Origin: Paraburkholderia caribensis
GTDB lineage: Bacteria > Pseudomonadota > Gammaproteobacteria > Burkholderiales > Burkholderiaceae
Direction of reading: 5' to 3'
Assembly: GCF_002902945.1 (NCBI RefSeq)
Contig: NZ_CP026102.1
Span: forward strand, 744,001-808,000
DNA length: 64,000 nucleotides
A program made the translations under genes and the position numbers. This document shows positions 56,072 through 64,000 of the stretch, in pieces. Below the pieces are notes generated by a model. It was not told the DNA's origin. It made no database searches and saw only the letters and a program-made list of their open reading frames with translations. The number at the start of each line of letters is the position of its first letter. Position 1 is the stretch's first letter.

Positions 56072-56731
56072 CGCTGGCATCCGCGTTACGTTAGCTGGCT
56101 TCACGCGTCGCCCCTGTGCGGGGCGGCACCTACTTTTCTTTGCCGCCGCAAAGAAAAGTAGGCAAAAGAAAGCGGCTCACACCGCCAGCTCTTTTTTCTG
56201 CCTGAGGGCCCCCAAAGGTTCTTACGCTTCAAACGGCAATCACGTGACCCACGTCCGTTGCCAACGCGCTGAATGAGCGCCTCACCCGCTTCACGCATCT
56301 GCGTTTCAGCATGCCTCACCAAACAGTCCACCGCCGCCCAGGTGGCAAACTGTGTGTAGGCTTTCGCGCCATACGCGCCTCACTCCGAACCGATAGCGCA
56401 CGCCTCCCACCCTGTAAGAGCGCCAAGCCATACGACGCGACAACCTACACACAGTTTGCCACCTGGGCGGCCCATGCCATTCGCTGGCGCCGGCTCATGT
56501 ACGGGTGTTTGAAGTGGGTGAGGCGCGCATTCGAAGCGTTGGCAACGAGCACCGACCAGGGCACTGGTGTGTGAAGTGTGGGGACGTTGGGGGCCCGTGG
56601 GTAAAGGTCAAGGGCTGGCGGTGTGAGCCGCTTTCTTTTGCCTACTTTTCTTTGCGGCGGCAAAGAAAAGTAGGTGCCGCCCCGCACAGGGGCGACGCGT
56701 GAAGCGAGCTAACGAAACGCGGATGCCAGCG
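56072..56731. repeat. Palindromic element, copy C (660 bp, inverted)
   Basis: It has the same ends and terminal hairpins as copies A and B, but the arms and centre match their reverse complement. The left arm, with GGGCCCCCAAAGGTTCTTAC, corresponds to the right arm of A. The inner 28-bp inverted repeat lies at about 56334-56361 and 56443-56471. There is no gene inside. It separates paoC from a LysR gene that points toward it. Confidence 0.92.
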
Positions 56732-56841
56732 CAAAGGCCGAAAACCCGAACCGCGACGCGTGAAGCACGCTAACGTAAAGCGGATGCCAGCACAAAACAC
56801 AAGCAAACCACCAAAATGCGTCGCAGACAAAAACCCCACCC
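56732..56841. repeat. Right flank of element C with an extra end fragment
   Basis: A second partial right end (about 56751-56792) is followed by an A+C-rich run up to the LysR stop. Confidence 0.75.
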
Positions 56842-57765
56842 CTACCCATGAACACCATCCCCAAACACCGACAACCGCCGCCGAATCCAGTCGAGCAATT
56901 CCATCGGCCCAGGCGACAGCAGCCGACTCGTCTTCACGAGCAAACGCGCATGCGTACTCTGTAAAACAGGATGATCGACAGGCACCGTAGTCAGTTCACC
57001 GCTTGCCACTTCACGCCGCGCGGCGAACTCCCCAATCAACGTGACAAAGTTCTCCACCGCAACCATGCGTTTAAGCACAGCAAGCGAATTAGTCGTCATG
57101 GCCGGCTCGATCTGCATGCCTTCGGCAATTTCCAGCATCTTCACCGCGTGTCCAATCCCAAACGTCTGCGGCATCATCGCCAGCGGAAACGCTCGCAAAT
57201 CATCAATCGTAGCGGCCCGCTTCCGCATCGCAAGCGGATGCTCCCGCCGCAACAGCAACACCGCCCGCTGAACCGAACTCGCCAGACACTGAAGCCGCGG
57301 ATGCGGCGGCGGGTTATAAGCCAGCCCGATGTGCGCCCGGCTTTCAGCCACCTCCTCGACAATCCCGTCGCGAGCCAGCATGCTCATCTCAATCGTCAGC
57401 GCAGGATACTTCGCGCAGAACGGCGCGAGCACTTCCTCCGTCAACGTATCGACGAAACCTTCGCTCACTGCCAGTTGCACCCGCCCGTGTCGCAGGCCGC
57501 GAAAGGCGTGCAGCTGGTCCTCCAGTTTCTCCTGCTGCGACTGGCAACCCTCCCAGAACTCCAGCAGATGCGCCGCCGGTTCCGTCGGCCGCGCGCCTCT
57601 GGCGCCGCGCTCGAATAGCGTCACGCCCAGTTCCTCCTCGAGCAGCCGGATCTGCCGCGTGATGACCGACGGCGACGTGTTCATGTCGTCGGCGGCGCCG
57701 CGAATCGAGCCTTGCGTCAGGACCGCGTAGAAATACCTCAGGCGCTGGTGATTGATTGTTCGCAT
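56842..57765 (-). CDS. LysR-family regulator
   Basis: A 307-aa LysR protein. The helix-turn-helix is near residues 5-62 (GAADDMNTSPSVITRQI); the rest is the effector domain. The start at 57765 (MRTINHQRLRYF) gives the normal N-terminus, with AGG about 10 nt upstream. It is convergent with the molybdenum hydroxylase across element C and divergent from response regulator 1, so its target is not obvious. The 3' end shows the A+C bias of the element flank. Confidence 0.85.
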   Translation of the reverse strand: MRTINHQRLRYFYAVLTQGSIRGAADDMNTSPSVITRQIRLLEEELGVTLFERGARGARPTEPAAHLLEFWEGCQSQQEKLEDQLHAFRGLRHGRVQLAVSEGFVDTLTEEVLAPFCAKYPALTIEMSMLARDGIVEEVAESRAHIGLAYNPPPHPRLQCLASSVQRAVLLLRREHPLAMRKRAATIDDLRAFPLAMMPQTFGIGHAVKMLEIAEGMQIEPAMTTNSLAVLKRMVAVENFVTLIGEFAARREVASGELTTVPVDHPVLQSTHARLLVKTSRLLSPGPMELLDWIRRRLSVFGDGVHG

Positions 57766-58102
57766 CGTTGTCAGACCTATGAAATCTCGGGTGTTGCCCG
57801 CAGGGCAACAGAGAGTGAGCACAGTTGCTGTTGTGTCAACGATGCGTTCCTGCCACCATGCGCGGCACGTTAACCCGCATCCGATGGCCGGCGTGACGCG
57901 TGTCGACGCTGCTCATTTGAGCAGCGGGATGTATCCGTCACATGTCGTGAAGTGGCGCGCAAGCAATGTTTTGTATCGGCGAGTGTGGGCCGGATACATC
58001 CGCGTACGAAGGCGAGAAGGGTGCTGCTCTGCCGCCGCGTCGCGCCGTCAGTGCAAGGCGGGCGCAGCCCGTTTCGCCGCAGCCGCATTCGTTGAACCTG
58101 TC
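57766..58102. promoter_or_regulatory. Divergent regulatory region with TGTATCSG motifs
   Basis: This 337-bp gap lies between the LysR (-) and response regulator 1 (+). It contains TGTATCCG at 57930-57937, TGTATCGG at 57972-57979 and the inverted CGGATACA at 57991-57998. The same three motifs in the same order, with the same 42-bp first step, occur upstream of dipZ. They are candidate response-regulator binding sites. Confidence 0.6.
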
Positions 58103-58873
58103 ATGAAGAAGCTCGAACACGTGTTGATCGTCGATGACGATAGTGAGACCCGCGAACTCGTCGCCATCCATCTGCAACGCAACGGCATGCGGGTGTCGCG
58201 CGCCTCCAGCGGACGCGAGATGCGCGCGGCGCTCGGGCGCGACACCCCCGATCTCATCGTCCTCGAACTGAGACTGCCGGATACGGATGGCCTGTCGTTG
58301 TGCCGCGAATTGCGCGCAGGCGAATTTCACGCGATACCCGTCGTCATGCTGTCCGCGCGCCACGACGAAGCGGACCGCATCGTCGCCCTCGAACTGGGCG
58401 CCGACGACTACATGTCCAAGCCGTTTGCGATCCGCGAACTGCTGGCGCGCATCCGCGCCGTCCTGCGCCGGACCAACATGCTGCCGCCCGGCATGCGCGT
58501 CGCCGAAGCGGCCACCGTGCTGCGCTTCGGCGAGTGGCGGCTCGACACGGCGGCGCGCCGTCTGCTCGACCCCGAAGGCACGGTGGTCGCGTTGAGCGGT
58601 GCGGAGTATCGGCTGTTGCGCGTGTTCCTCGATCATCCGAACCGCGTGCTCACGCGCGACCAGTTGCTCAACCTGACGCAAGGCCGTCACGCCGACCTGC
58701 TCGACCGCTCGATCGATCTGCTCGTGAGCCGCGTGCGTCAGCGGCTGCACGACGGCGTGCGCGACGGACGCTACATCAAGACGCTGCGCAACGAAGGCTA
58801 TCTGTTCTCGGCGACGGTGATGCGTGTCGAAAGCGATGTCGCGCATGCGCCTGCGATGACCTGTATCGCCTAG
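58103..58873 (+). CDS. OmpR/PhoB-type response regulator with Glu at the phosphorylation site
   Basis: A 256-aa protein with a receiver domain (residues 5-120) and a winged-helix output domain (about 150-245, LSGAEYRLLRVFLDHPNRVLT). The acidic pair D11-D12 and Lys in YMSKPF are present. The phosphate-accepting Asp is replaced by Glu55 (IVLELRLPDTDG), whereas the paralogue at 62870-63625 has Asp55. Glu often mimics the phosphorylated state. No histidine kinase is adjacent. The start was placed at the ATG at 58103, which gives the receiver's normal N-terminus. Confidence 0.88.
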   Translation: MKKLEHVLIVDDDSETRELVAIHLQRNGMRVSRASSGREMRAALGRDTPDLIVLELRLPDTDGLSLCRELRAGEFHAIPVVMLSARHDEADRIVALELGADDYMSKPFAIRELLARIRAVLRRTNMLPPGMRVAEAATVLRFGEWRLDTAARRLLDPEGTVVALSGAEYRLLRVFLDHPNRVLTRDQLLNLTQGRHADLLDRSIDLLVSRVRQRLHDGVRDGRYIKTLRNEGYLFSATVMRVESDVAHAPAMTCIA

Positions 58874-59285
58874 GGAATCAGCAACAGCTTGCCCATGGTC
58901 CGGCGGCTCTCCATATCGGCATGCGCGCGTGGGGCGTCCGCAAGCGGATAGACGCCGCCGATCCGCACGTCGAGCACGCCCGCGATGATCCAGTCGAACA
59001 ACTGCTTCGCCCGCGCACGCAACAGGGCAGGGGTGTGGACGTGATCGGCGAAGGTCGCGTAGCCGATCTTGATGCTCTTCGGCAGGCTCGTGATATGAAG
59101 CGGGCCGGCCGCGCCCAGCACCGGCCCATACCAGCAGAACGTGCCCGAGCGCCGCAGCGATGCGAGCGAGCCCTGGAACGTCGCCGGTCGATGACGGCTT
59201 TGACCGGGCCGGCAACCGGTTCGCCGCATTCGGCCAGCCGAAGCTTCTCGGGTCCTCCCGGACCGTCCATCACGATGGTTTTCAT
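58870..59285 (-). pseudogene. Remnant of a quinone oxidoreductase (zinc-binding dehydrogenase family)
   Basis: Two frames hold pieces of one protein. The start (MKTIVMDGPGGPEKLRLAEC, from 59285) matches the N-terminus of NADPH:quinone reductases. A second frame ending at 58870 (SLASLRRSGTFCWYGPVLGA to the end) matches the C-terminus. The middle, about two thirds of a usual 320-330-aa enzyme, is missing, and the frames do not join. The stop overlaps the stop of response regulator 1. Confidence 0.75.
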
Positions 59286-59301
59286 CCCGTGCGCCCCCGT
59301 A

Positions 59302-60081
59302 TCAGTGCGCGTGGCGCGCTGCTGCGATGATCGCGTTGGCGACGGCTTCGGGCTGACTCAGCATCGCGACGTGACTCGCGTCGACGCGCGTCACCTGCGC
59401 ATGGATCTGCGTCGCCATCTTCGCCTGCAGATGCGGATCGATCATCTTGTCGCGGCCGGGAATCACGAAGTACGACGGCTTCTCATGCCAGGCGGCCTGC
59501 GTCACCTTGTCGTTCGCGCAACCCGAAAACCACGGCCCTTGCGTCGCCGCGACGATGCGCTGCTGCCCTGCGGGCAGATCCAGCGCGAAGTCGTCGCGCA
59601 CGGCCTTGTCCGACAGCGTCAGATAGCGCGCCGAATCCTTTCGCAGTTCGTTCGCCCAGGCTGGCGGCTTCATGCCTTGCGTGATGTCGGCGATCGACTG
59701 ATTGGCGTCGGGCGCGAAGGCCGCGACGTAGACGAGCGACTTCACCTTGTCGTCGTTGCCCGCCTGGCTGATGACCACGCCGCCCCACGAATGACCGACC
59801 AGAACCACGGGTCCCGTCTGCTGATCGATGACGCGCTTCGTGGCCGCGACATCGTCGGCGAGGGAGCTCAACGGATTTTGCACGGGGACGACATGCAGCC
59901 CATATGCTTCGAGTAACGGGATCACGCGGTTCCAGCTCGACCCGTCGGCGAATGCGCCGTGCACGAGAACGATATTGGTGCCTTTGAGATCGGCTGGCGT
60001 GGCCGCGTCCGCAGTCTGCAACGCGAACAGTCCGCACAGCATCGTGGCGAACGCGAGGATGGCCCTGAAGCTTCTTGTCAT
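59302..60081 (-). CDS. Exported alpha/beta hydrolase
   Basis: A 259-aa hydrolase with a signal peptide cut after ADA (about residue 26). VLVHGAFADGSSW is the oxyanion loop, GHSWGG holds the nucleophile Ser, and VDASHVAMLSQP the catalytic His. It is typical of small secreted or periplasmic esterase-like proteins of unknown substrate. It lies 16 bp upstream of the quinone-reductase remnant, which was probably its operon partner. Confidence 0.82.
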   Translation of the reverse strand: MTRSFRAILAFATMLCGLFALQTADAATPADLKGTNIVLVHGAFADGSSWNRVIPLLEAYGLHVVPVQNPLSSLADDVAATKRVIDQQTGPVVLVGHSWGGVVISQAGNDDKVKSLVYVAAFAPDANQSIADITQGMKPPAWANELRKDSARYLTLSDKAVRDDFALDLPAGQQRIVAATQGPWFSGCANDKVTQAAWHEKPSYFVIPGRDKMIDPHLQAKMATQIHAQVTRVDASHVAMLSQPEAVANAIIAAARHAH

Positions 60082-60190
60082 TGTGTTGCCCCTGAATACC
60101 GCGTTATCAATAGATGTTTTTCTGCTGCGTCAGCCGCGCGCTCCGTTACGACGCATGCGCAGGCATGCATCGGTAACGGAGCAGCGGCGA

Positions 60191-60517
60191 TCACGAGTGC
60201 GCGTAGACCGGTTCGAGGCCGAGCACGTCCTGCTGCGGAGCGGGCGTTTGCGCGGTGTCGCGACGCGCGCCGGAACTCGATTGACCCGCTGCGACGCCGC
60301 CATACGCCGCGCCCTTTTCAGCCTGGAGGCGCGACAGCGCGGCTTCGATGTTCTTCGGATATTGCGTGTTGTCGCTCGCCGGGTTGTAGCCGGCCTGCTG
60401 CAACTGGATCAGCTCGGCGCGCACCTGCGCGCGGGTCACGGGTTGGTTCGACTGCGCGAACGACACAGCGGGAGCGGCGATCAAGGCTGCAACGATGAGG
60501 GATTGAACGAGTTTCAT
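60191..60517 (-). CDS. DUF4148 small exported protein (copy 3)
   Basis: A 108-aa protein with a signal peptide cut near SFAQSN, then VTRAQVRAELIQLQQAGYNPASDNTQYPKN. The C-terminal tail is Ala/Gln/Pro-rich. The ATG at 60517 has AGAAAGAC-type Shine-Dalgarno sequence and starts the signal. Confidence 0.85.
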   Translation of the reverse strand: MKLVQSLIVAALIAAPAVSFAQSNQPVTRAQVRAELIQLQQAGYNPASDNTQYPKNIEAALSRLQAEKGAAYGGVAAGQSSSGARRDTAQTPAPQQDVLGLEPVYAHS

Positions 60518-60845
60518 GAGTCTTTCTCCAGTAGTGAAGCGGGTTTGCGTTGATGTCATCCCGGGCGGTCATCGCGCTTTGCGCATTGGCTTCGCGCCCG
60601 GTCAGTCGCACTGTCATGAATCAACCTTGCGTGTCGTTATTTGAACCCGCTCACGTATCTGGCTTGTTTCCAGAACGCGCCGGAATGTAAGCCAGTATTT
60701 CTCGATGGGCGATATATACATTGAGGTACAAATCCCGGGCCGCCGGTTGCCAGTTGTCGGTGACGACGCCCGATGCCTGGCCAATGACAAACGCCACTGC
60801 GCCGCGAAAGCGCAGTGGCGTGGCTTGAAGCGCTGCCGCCAGGCG
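60518..60845. other. Intergenic region between DUF4148 copy 3 and dipZ
   Basis: About 330 bp with the DUF4148 promoter on the left and the 3' side of dipZ on the right. There is an AT-rich patch around 60700-60730. I see no gene or RNA. Confidence 0.35.
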
Positions 60846-62606
60846 TCAGCCGAACGTGAAGGAGAAGGCCTGCACGCCCGGATCGAGAAACTCGATCGTA
60901 AAGGTCCGGTCGCGCACGGCGTCACGCTGACGCACGAGTTGATACAGACGGGCACTGGTCACGACGCCGCTGCCGTCGGTGGCGACATCGGCGCCATGCG
61001 AGTCGCCGGGCGCCGCGCCGTCGATCGTGACGCGAAAGCGCACGGGCTTGCCATTCGCGCCCGGGCCGAGCACGAGATGCAGATCGCGTGCGTGAAAGCG
61101 ATAGGCGATCCGTCCATGCGCGTCGTCGAGCACGGCCGCTTCGGCGCCCACGGTCCACTTGCCGCCGAATGCCCAGCTATTGAGCGGCAATTGCGACGGC
61201 ACGGTGTACGCGGCGACGTCGTCGGGCCGGAGGTCTTCCGGCGATGCGAAGCCGCGCGCCTGCTGATAACCCACATAGGTCTCGCCCGATTCGACGTTCG
61301 GGTTATCCGCCGCAGCCTGCGCGCCGGCGCCCTGAATGGGCGGCAGATCGCGCGGCTGCATGGCGTGTCCCGACTCCGCCAGCAGTTGCTGGATCACCTT
61401 CTCGGCTTCGGCATAGCCGCCTTCGCCGAAATGGTGATAACGGATGCGGCCTTGTGCATCGACGATATAGAACGCGGGCCAGTACTGATTGCCGAACGCT
61501 TGCCAGATCTTGTAGCCGTTGTCGATTGCGACGGGGTAGTGCACGCCGAGGTCGGCGACGGCGCGCTTCACGTTCGACGGATCGTGCTCGAAGGCGAACT
61601 CCGGCGTATGCACGCCGAGCACCACGAGACCGTCGTTGCGATAGCGGTCCGACCACGTCTTCAGATACGGCAGCGTGCGCAGACAGTTGATGCACGAATA
61701 CGTCCAGAAGTTGACGACGGCGACCTTGCCGCGCAACGCGTCGCTCGTGAGCGGCGGCGAATTGAGCCAGCCCTCGGCGCCATCGAGCGACGGCAGATGG
61801 CCTTCCACAGGCAGCGCGGACGGAACCTTCACACTGATGCGCTGGATGTGCGGCTTCGGCGTATCCGGTTTCCGGGCAGGGTTGGAAGAAAGCAGGCCCA
61901 CCAGCCGGCTTTCGACACCCGTCGTCGATGCCGACGGCACATGCGCGAGCGCGCGCGTGTCGAAGCCGAAGCCGATAGCCGTCACGCTCAGCAGCACCAG
62001 CGCGCCCATCGCGCGGCGCACCCGCTCGCCGAGGCCGAGCGAGCGCTTGAGTCCATCGAGCGCCTGCTTGCCGAGCCCCGACACGACGGCGAGCGAACTC
62101 GCCGCGCCGAGCGCATACGCGGTCAGTGCCGCCACCGTCGCCCAGCTCGCGCCATGCAGCGCGGCGCCCGTGAGAATCAGGCCGAGAATCGGGCCTGCGC
62201 AGGGCGCCCACAACAGGCCCGTCGCCACGCCGAGCAGCAGCGCGGAGCCGACCTGGAAGCGCGTGCCGCGCATTTGCGACAGCGCGGCGACGCGGTTGCC
62301 GATGCCGAAGAACGGGCGCGACAGCCGCGCCGACAGCGTCGGGAACAGCAGCGATGCGCCGAACACGCCGAACAGCGCGAGCGATATCCAGCGCCCGTAG
62401 TGGTTCAGTTGCGCCGCGCCGCCAAGACCGGCGATGCCGACGCCCGTGACGAGCGCGAACGTGACGGCGAGGCCGAGCAGCAGCGGCAGCCGGCCCGTCA
62501 CGAACGGCTTGTCGGAACGGGCGAAGACGAATGGCACGACAGGCAGGATGCATGGGCTCAGGATGGTGAGCACTCCGCCCAGAAACGCAATGACGATGAG
62601 TAACAT
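60846..62606 (-). CDS. dipZ: DipZ-like thiol-disulfide protein (CcdA-thioredoxin fusion)
   Basis: A 586-aa inner-membrane protein with three parts. Residues 1-240 form a CcdA/DsbD-type membrane domain with a Cys in LSPCILPVV and another in APCAGP. Residues about 260-410 are a TlpA/thioredoxin-like domain with CINC (about residues 304-307) in WTYSCINCLRTL. The rest is the DipZ C-terminal beta-domain. It would move reducing power from the cytoplasm to periplasmic disulfides. AGGAGG lies at the ideal distance before the ATG at 62606. Confidence 0.88.
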   Translation of the reverse strand: MLLIVIAFLGGVLTILSPCILPVVPFVFARSDKPFVTGRLPLLLGLAVTFALVTGVGIAGLGGAAQLNHYGRWISLALFGVFGASLLFPTLSARLSRPFFGIGNRVAALSQMRGTRFQVGSALLLGVATGLLWAPCAGPILGLILTGAALHGASWATVAALTAYALGAASSLAVVSGLGKQALDGLKRSLGLGERVRRAMGALVLLSVTAIGFGFDTRALAHVPSASTTGVESRLVGLLSSNPARKPDTPKPHIQRISVKVPSALPVEGHLPSLDGAEGWLNSPPLTSDALRGKVAVVNFWTYSCINCLRTLPYLKTWSDRYRNDGLVVLGVHTPEFAFEHDPSNVKRAVADLGVHYPVAIDNGYKIWQAFGNQYWPAFYIVDAQGRIRYHHFGEGGYAEAEKVIQQLLAESGHAMQPRDLPPIQGAGAQAAADNPNVESGETYVGYQQARGFASPEDLRPDDVAAYTVPSQLPLNSWAFGGKWTVGAEAAVLDDAHGRIAYRFHARDLHLVLGPGANGKPVRFRVTIDGAAPGDSHGADVATDGSGVVTSARLYQLVRQRDAVRDRTFTIEFLDPGVQAFSFTFG

Positions 62607-62869
62607 GGAATCGACCTCCTGATCCGGAAACGGTTGACTCAACCGGTCTGCACGCAGCGCATGTCGGTCTCGCGCGTGCTCTTGTGACGGATTAGAGCCC
62701 GCACATGTATCCGGCGAATGTCAGGAAGGCGAGGGTGCGTATCGCGATGTATCGGCCTGGCGGGCCCGATACATGGCGATACAAACGAGGGCTGTTTTTA
62801 TGACGCAGGCGTGGCTAAAGCGCCGTCATGCGCCACGAGACGCTGACGGTTTCAGCACCGCGCCGCGCA
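62607..62869. promoter_or_regulatory. dipZ promoter region with TGTATCSG motifs
   Basis: The gap upstream of dipZ contains TGTATCCG (62706-62713), TGTATCGG (62748-62755), CCGATACA (62766-62773) and GCGATACA (62776-62783). The first three repeat the order and the 42-bp first step seen upstream of response regulator 1. The adjacent response regulator 2 ends at 62870, on the same strand as dipZ. Confidence 0.6.
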
Positions 62870-63625
62870 TCACGCATGCTGCCTGGCGCGTGCTTCCTCG
62901 ACAGCCTTCACCGCTGACGAGAACACATAGCCTTCGTTGCGCAGCGTCTTGATGTAGCGCGGCACGCGGGCGACGTCGCGGAGCCTTTGCCGCAGACGGC
63001 TGACCAGCAGGTCGATCGAACGATCGAACGGTTCGGCGTTGCGCCGCTGCGTGAGATTGAGCAGCTGGTCGCGCGTCAGCACGCGCTGCGGGTGATCGAG
63101 AAATGCGCGCAGCAGGCGGTATTCCGCGCCGCTCAACGCGACCACGGCGTCCTCGGTGTCGATCAGGTGACGCGCCGTCGTATCGAGCCGCCAGTCGCCG
63201 AACCTCAGCATCTCCGTCGATTCCTCCACCAGCATGCCGGGCGGCAGCATGCGCGTGCGCCGCAGCACCGCGCGGATGCGTGCCAGCAGTTCGCGCACGG
63301 CACACGGCTTGGCCAGATAATCGTCCGCGCCCATCTCCAGGCCGATGATCCGGTCCATCTCGTCGCAATGCTCGGTCACCATCATCACGGGCACCGCGCG
63401 ATGGCGGCCCGCGCGCAGCCCGCGGCATAGCGCGAGCCCGTCTTCGCCTGGCAGCATGACGTCGAGCAGGATCACATCGGGCGTATGCCGGTCGAGCACG
63501 GCATGCATGTCGCGTCCGCTGGACGCGAGCGATACGCGCATGCCGTTTTTCTCCAGATAACTGGCGACGAACTCGCGCATGCCGCGGTCCTCGTCGACGA
63601 TCAGAACGTGGTCGGGTTGGTCCAT
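62870..63625 (-). CDS. OmpR/PhoB-type response regulator
   Basis: A 251-aa paralogue of response regulator 1, similar along its whole length. Receiver residues D11, Asp55 (ILLDVMLPGEDG), Thr and Lys (YLAKPC) are all in place, so it can be phosphorylated. The winged helix is LSGAEYRLLRAFLDHPQRVLT onward. There is no histidine kinase next to it. It lies upstream of dipZ on the same strand, separated by the TGTATCSG array. Confidence 0.9.
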   Translation of the reverse strand: MDQPDHVLIVDEDRGMREFVASYLEKNGMRVSLASSGRDMHAVLDRHTPDVILLDVMLPGEDGLALCRGLRAGRHRAVPVMMVTEHCDEMDRIIGLEMGADDYLAKPCAVRELLARIRAVLRRTRMLPPGMLVEESTEMLRFGDWRLDTTARHLIDTEDAVVALSGAEYRLLRAFLDHPQRVLTRDQLLNLTQRRNAEPFDRSIDLLVSRLRQRLRDVARVPRYIKTLRNEGYVFSSAVKAVEEARARQHA

Positions 63626-63676
63626 GATGTCAGGTTGGGCGCGACGATAGGCGTGGGTTGGTTGAATGCATCGCGA

Positions 63677-64000
63677 TCAAAGGCGGGCGACCTGCAATAC
63701 CGCTTCGGCGAATGCCTGAGGCGCTTCCTGCGGCAGGTTGTGGCCGATGCCGCCGCTCACGTTGCGGTGCTGATACTTGCCCGTGAACATCTTCGCGTAC
63801 GCGGATGGATCGGGATGCGGCGCACCGTTCGCGTCGCCTTCCATTGTGATGGTCGGCACACCGATGGTGGGCAGCGCCGCGAGACGCTGCTCGATCTCGT
63901 CGTATTGCGGCTCGCCCTGCACGAGGCCCAGACGCCAGCGGTAGTTGTGAATCACCACGGCCACGTGATCGGGGTTGTTGAACGATGCCGCCGTGCGCTG
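63677..64000 (-). CDS. Alpha/beta hydrolase, C-terminal part
   Basis: The 3' part of a gene whose start lies beyond the window; the frame stays open to base 64000. The visible residues (AASFNNPDHVAVVIHNYRWR onward) resemble epoxide-hydrolase- or haloalkane-dehalogenase-like proteins. The catalytic His is in GGIGHNLPQEAP. The nucleophile lies outside the window. Confidence 0.75.
   Translation of the reverse strand, partial: QRTAASFNNPDHVAVVIHNYRWRLGLVQGEPQYDEIEQRLAALPTIGVPTITMEGDANGAPHPDPSAYAKMFTGKYQHRNVSGGIGHNLPQEAPQAFAEAVLQVARL

Noticed and set aside
35684..56731. Interpreting the three elements simply as intrinsic terminators
   Set aside because: The terminal hairpins may terminate transcription, but the 660-bp length, the inner inverted repeat, the related arms and the flank skew are not explained by termination.
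35684..56731. Calling the elements an insertion sequence
   Set aside because: No transposase and no clear target-site duplication at any of the three sites. A non-autonomous transposon remains possible.
62802..62869. Short plus-strand frame starting ATGACGCAGGCG
   Set aside because: No ribosome binding site and no similarity; it overlaps the 3' end of response regulator 2 antisense.

Overview
The window is high-GC chromosomal DNA with dense operons and short gaps. The gene families point to a Burkholderiaceae beta-proteobacterium, most likely Paraburkholderia or a close relative. The indicators are DUF4148 and DUF2968 proteins, a CbbR-like LysR beside an oxalate/formate antiporter, Kup, a cobalt-type nitrile hydratase and many LysR regulators. 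This is an inference from gene content; no rRNA or tRNA gene is present to settle it.

Layout. 1-6.7 kb: a small hypothetical gene, a LysR divergent from an OxlT-type antiporter, a second LysR, an aldehyde dehydrogenase and a LysE exporter. 6.7-15.4 kb: a lipoprotein, a glycosyltransferase pair, an M23 peptidase, a DUF2252 protein, a GlsB-type membrane protein, a polysaccharide deacetylase and a LysR. 15.5-21 kb: D-amino-acid dehydrogenase, an orphan amino-acid-binding protein, an SDR, a sirtuin, an FMN-binding protein and a methyltransferase. 21-29 kb: gnd, a DUF4148 protein, a DUF2968 protein with a small partner, a cupin, a LysM/degenerate-M23 lipoprotein, a peptide with a VRGG leader-like end, and an unusual Nramp-family transporter preceded by a 53-residue gene. 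29.5-35.2 kb: kup, nitrile hydratase (alpha, beta, activator), a PIG-L deacetylase and a MobA-like transferase. 36.4-41.2 kb: an NCS2 purine permease, a second DUF4148 and a slipin/NfeD pair. 41.2-50.8 kb: an AraC regulator divergent from a distal valine-catabolism operon (acyl-CoA dehydrogenase, acyl-CoA ligase, MmsA, MmsB, enoyl-CoA hydratase, 3-hydroxyisobutyryl-CoA hydrolase). 50.8-64 kb: an outer-membrane barrel, a three-subunit molybdenum aldehyde/xanthine-type oxidoreductase, a LysR, two paralogous OmpR-type response regulators without kinases, a quinone-oxidoreductase remnant, two alpha/beta hydrolases, a third DUF4148 and a DipZ-like thiol-disulfide protein.

The most unusual feature is a family of three non-coding elements of 660-661 bp (35684-36344, 47141-47801, 56072-56731). 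Each is one large imperfect inverted repeat with hairpins near both ends, a 28-bp inverted repeat in the middle and no transposase. One separates mmsA from mmsB; one lies in inverted orientation. On all six sides the flanking DNA is strand-asymmetric: the plus strand is G+T-rich on the left and A+C-rich on the right for several hundred bases. The bias runs into neighbouring genes whatever their direction. This is what strand-specific damage or deamination on 3'-ending single strands around a recurrent break or fork-stall site would produce. That mechanism is my inference.

A second notable signal is a matching array of TGTATCSG motifs with the same 42-bp spacing in front of response regulator 1 and in front of dipZ.
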